From: an uncultured Bacilli bacterium
Lineage (GTDB): Bacteria; Bacillota_I; Bacilli_A; RF39; UBA660
Length of the DNA: 63,453 nucleotides
Assembly (NCBI GenBank): GCA_947629315.1
Contig: CANRDB010000006.1
Coordinates: 1-63,453 of the forward strand
Reading direction: 5' to 3'
Shown here: in pieces, positions 61,650 to 63,453 of the stretch
Position numbering within the stretch: the first letter of the stretch is position 1
Layout: each line of letters opens with the position of its first letter
Translations under genes and position numbers: made by a program
The notes under the pieces: model-generated
Seen by the model: the letters and a program-made list of their open reading frames with translations, nothing else
What the model was told of the DNA's origin: nothing
Database searches by the model: none

Positions 61650-61749
61650 ACCCGAGTTTGACAGTTAATAAAGCAAAAAATCACCATTCAGCCAAGTGTT
61701 TATAAGGCTTTTTGATGTTTTTTTATTATTTCAACTGTCAAACTCGGGT
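61650..61749. mobile_element. 100-bp MITE-like palindromic element
   Basis: Perfect 17-bp terminal inverted repeats (ACCCGAGTTTGACAGTT and its complement) at 61650-61666 and 61733-61749. The interior is itself imperfectly self-complementary (AAAAAATCACC against CATCAAAAA; AGCC and GGCT in the middle), so one strand could fold into one long hairpin. No coding frame is inside. It sits 18 bp after the phosphoesterase stop. Confidence 0.6.
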
Positions 61750-61767
61750 TATATCACAATATTATGA

Positions 61768-62688
61768 TTATAGTTCTTTAGGACAATTAGGTTTATATCT
61801 AACATCATTAAATCCATATACCTTTTTACAATCATTACAAATAATAGCTATTTCATCTAATCCATAAATATTTTCGCCATTACCTTTTTGGATAATTATA
61901 TTCTTTCCCTTACATTTAGGACAACATACTTCGTTTTTATGAACAGTTTCCTGACTACAGGAATCCCTTATTATTTCATAACCATTTCTATTAAACTTAG
62001 GAACAAATTCATCTTTTAAAAATATTTTGATTCTCCCAAACATAAACTCTAATTTATCAACTTTTTTCTCAGTATGATAACGACCGCAATACCACTTATC
62101 ATAATCAATATTTTCTTCAATTTTATCTAAAAATTTTTCCATTGATTTATCTACTTTTGATTGATCTAAACCTTTCATAAATACTTCTTTAGGTTCATAT
62201 TTTAAAGGACAAGTATGTGTTAATACTATATCAAAATGTTTACCTTTAACTTTTTTTAAAATCTTTTCTTGTTCTTTTTCATTTAACTGCTCATCCTTAA
62301 ACCACTTACTACCATATAATAAACGATATTCTTTATCTACTGAATAAGCTCCTCCTATAACAAGAACACTTTTTCCATTAATATTATAAGATTCACCATC
62401 TTTAGCAAATATAAGATAAGGATATTCTTCTTCAACAAATACCTTACCTCCAAACATTTCTTTTTCTTTATATGTTTTTATATTTTCAGGTCGCTCTTCA
62501 TGATTACCTCTTATACAAAACAATTTTAATTTAAATCTTTTTAGATATTCTTTAAAATTATTATCTTCTTCATTAAGATAATAATCTATTCCAGCATCGC
62601 CTAATACTATTAACATATCTTCTTCACTACTATCTACACCAAAAAGTCTTGAAAAATCTCTATGGGTATCTCCAGTTATATATATCAT
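61768..62688 (-). CDS. Metallophosphoesterase with C-terminal zinc ribbon
   Basis: 306 residues. The first 220 are a calcineurin-like phosphoesterase: GDTHRD, VLGDAGIDY, IRGNHEERP, LTHTCP and CGRYHTEK. The C-terminal 45 form a zinc ribbon (CCPKCKG and CNDCKK). Such proteins are often nucleases or RNA/nucleotide phosphatases in mobile elements; the substrate is unknown. AGAAGGAGAAAG precedes the ATG. Its codon use is noticeably more A/T-rich than that of the central part of the window. Confidence 0.82.
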   Translation of the reverse strand: MIYITGDTHRDFSRLFGVDSSEEDMLIVLGDAGIDYYLNEEDNNFKEYLKRFKLKLFCIRGNHEERPENIKTYKEKEMFGGKVFVEEEYPYLIFAKDGESYNINGKSVLVIGGAYSVDKEYRLLYGSKWFKDEQLNEKEQEKILKKVKGKHFDIVLTHTCPLKYEPKEVFMKGLDQSKVDKSMEKFLDKIEENIDYDKWYCGRYHTEKKVDKLEFMFGRIKIFLKDEFVPKFNRNGYEIIRDSCSQETVHKNEVCCPKCKGKNIIIQKGNGENIYGLDEIAIICNDCKKVYGFNDVRYKPNCPKEL

Positions 62689-62763
62689 TCTCTTTCTCCT
62701 TCTTTTATTAAATTATAACATTATTTTGAACTAACAAATTATATAAGAGAGAGAAAATCACCT

Positions 62764-62800
62764 TAACAAATTTCCCGACCTCCGGAAGCAAATTTTGTTA
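62764..62800 (-). repeat. Structured intergenic hairpin
   Basis: AACAAA(A)TTT and AAATTTGTT enclose a G/C-rich centre containing TTCCGGAGG. There is no T-run after it. It lies in the leader of the phosphoesterase gene. Confidence 0.4.
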
Positions 62801-62837
62801 CCTTTTTCTTATTTTTCCTTGAAATTACAGCAAATTC

Positions 62838-62886
62838 TTTAATCACACACTTTAGGTCGATAGGCGACGGAAAATGTGTGATTAAA
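62838..62886 (-). repeat. Nested hairpin directly after the 62887 gene
   Basis: TTTAATCACACA and TGTGTGATTAAA (12 bp, perfect) enclose a 25-nt loop that holds an inner GTCG-5-CGAC stem. It abuts the stop codon of the next gene and has no terminal T-run. Confidence 0.5.
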
Positions 62887-63288
62887 TTAACTATTCATTG
62901 CTAAAACAAATTTGTTATATAAATTTTCATTGTCATTATTGATTAAGTCTTCTTCTAACATTTTTTTGCCTTTTCTTTCTAAAATACGCTTCACTTGAAC
63001 TCGTACTAAAGAATGACGAGTATTTAATAGATATTGTGTATTAGATTTGCTTGAACTTGTACTTTCGTTAACTTGAAAGCCACGCAAAGCTTGTTCTAAA
63101 TCAGCAAGAAATCGTAATTCACCTTGATATTTATTTCTAATATCATTCACTATTAATTCATTATACTCAATAACATTATTTATCATATTGTCTATTATAC
63201 TAATGTCATTTAATATTTCTACATCATCTTTAGTATCTTTATACTTTTCCAATTCTTTAATAATTTTATAAATTGGATTTTGTTGCAT
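62887..63288 (-). CDS. Small helical protein of unknown function
   Basis: 133 residues, charged and helical, probably coiled-coil around residues 10-75; no recognised domain. AAAGGAGAG precedes the ATG, only 3 nt after the stop of the serine recombinase gene, so the two are one operon. That tight link suggests an accessory factor of the recombinase (such as a directionality or DNA-binding factor) or cargo. Confidence 0.65.
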   Translation of the reverse strand: MQQNPIYKIIKELEKYKDTKDDVEILNDISIIDNMINNVIEYNELIVNDIRNKYQGELRFLADLEQALRGFQVNESTSSSKSNTQYLLNTRHSLVRVQVKRILERKGKKMLEEDLINNDNENLYNKFVLAMNS

Positions 63289-63291
63289 TAT

Positions 63292-63453
63292 TTACTCTCC
63301 TTTCAAATTTAATTTATCATTATTTAACATCTTAAATCGATAAATAATCTCAATATTCTTATCTTTATCAATAATAATTTTATCAACTAAAGTTTTAATA
63401 AGTTCTCTATTTGGTTTATCTAAATCTAGTAAATCTTTAATTTGTTCCTGATA
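63292..63453 (-). CDS. Large serine recombinase, C-terminal end (cut by window edge)
   Basis: An open frame reads from the right edge to TAA at 63292-63294, giving 53 residues with LVDKIIIDKDKNIEIIYRF near the end. That phrase is the usual C-terminal strand pattern of large serine recombinases of Bacillota integrative elements. The catalytic domain lies outside the window. It marks the region as the end of a mobile element or its remnant. Confidence 0.65.
   Translation of the reverse strand, partial: YQEQIKDLLDLDKPNRELIKTLVDKIIIDKDKNIEIIYRFKMLNNDKLNLKGE

Noticed and set aside
61650-61749. Invertible promoter (inverton) between the phosphoesterase and HExxH genes
   Set aside because: Inverted ends are suitable, but the interior shows only a weak promoter (TTGGCT-17-TTTATT) and is itself palindromic, so inversion would change little. 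No recombinase acting on it is visible.
1-63453. Recoded TGA (Mycoplasma-type code)
   Set aside because: Several complete genes end in TGA with the next gene overlapping in ATGA or TGATG form, and Trp is encoded by TGG in the motifs checked.
1-63453. tRNA or rRNA genes, complete insertion sequences, CRISPR arrays
   Set aside because: None was recognised in the short intergenic spaces, although small degenerate remnants could be missed by eye.

Overview
The window looks like a chromosomal segment of a gut-associated, low-GC, monoderm Bacillota, probably class Bacilli, possibly near Erysipelotrichales or RF39-type lineages. This is an inference from gene content; no rRNA or tRNA gene was seen. 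Supporting traits are strong AGGAGG-type ribosome binding sites, ordinary use of TGA as a stop, a bile salt hydrolase, a mucinase-type M60 peptidase, surface proteins with cell-wall-sorting tails, a Dlt-like cell-envelope cassette and a Bce-like two-component system. Nearly every gene is on the minus strand. The exceptions are a TetR regulator, AcpS and a small XRE regulator.

Left part (0-6.7 kb): a truncated secreted protein at the edge, a 48-residue orphan sorting-signal peptide, and an operon pairing a large dockerin-bearing M60 metallopeptidase with a membrane-anchored cohesin-like protein. This reads as a miniature cell-surface mucin-degrading complex. 6.9-14.9 kb: a heterodimeric ABC exporter pair and a giant MMPL-family protein with about seven repeats in its external domain, divergent from a TetR regulator. 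14.9-17.4 kb: bile salt hydrolase followed by a PcfJ-like protein. 17.5-23.8 kb: an FtsX-type ABC transporter and a two-component system, with a KilA-N gene between them. 23.9-33.2 kb: enzymes including two acetyltransferases, flavin reductase, a predicted ADP-ribosyltransferase with an intact R-STS-ExE motif, a YugP-type membrane peptidase, nitroreductase, a TtcA-like protein and an esterase, then a beta-helix adhesin.

33.4-41.7 kb holds thioredoxin reductase, a membrane-fused GDPD, SanA-like, YjbR plus EVE-like, and DUF1003 proteins, a rhodanese/thioredoxin-like pair, an XRE membrane regulator, DUF1848 and a short pyrophosphatase. 41.8-47.7 kb holds the most interesting cassette: a DltA-like ligase, a PLP decarboxylase of the DapDC/BtrK kind, a carrier protein, an MBOAT and an SGNH protein, with acpS convergent at its end. 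It resembles D-alanylation but contains a decarboxylase. It could decorate a surface polymer with a decarboxylated amino acid built on the carrier. 48.7-51 kb holds a type IV pilin/vWA fusion with a signal-peptidase homologue whose catalytic serine is replaced by aspartate, next to a small XRE gene with twin operators.

The right part has a fused propeller-like/HExxH membrane peptidase, a metallo-beta-lactamase-fold hydrolase, and a Cad-type P-ATPase with its ArsR regulator under a doubly palindromic operator. It ends in what looks like a mobile region: an HExxH protein, a 100-bp MITE-like palindrome, a phosphoesterase, structured intergenic hairpins, a small unknown gene and the C-terminus of a large serine recombinase cut by the window edge. 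A recurring regulatory architecture runs through the window: intrinsic terminators whose T-tract runs straight into the next gene's TATAAT box, and transcripts predicted to begin with a 5'-terminal hairpin.
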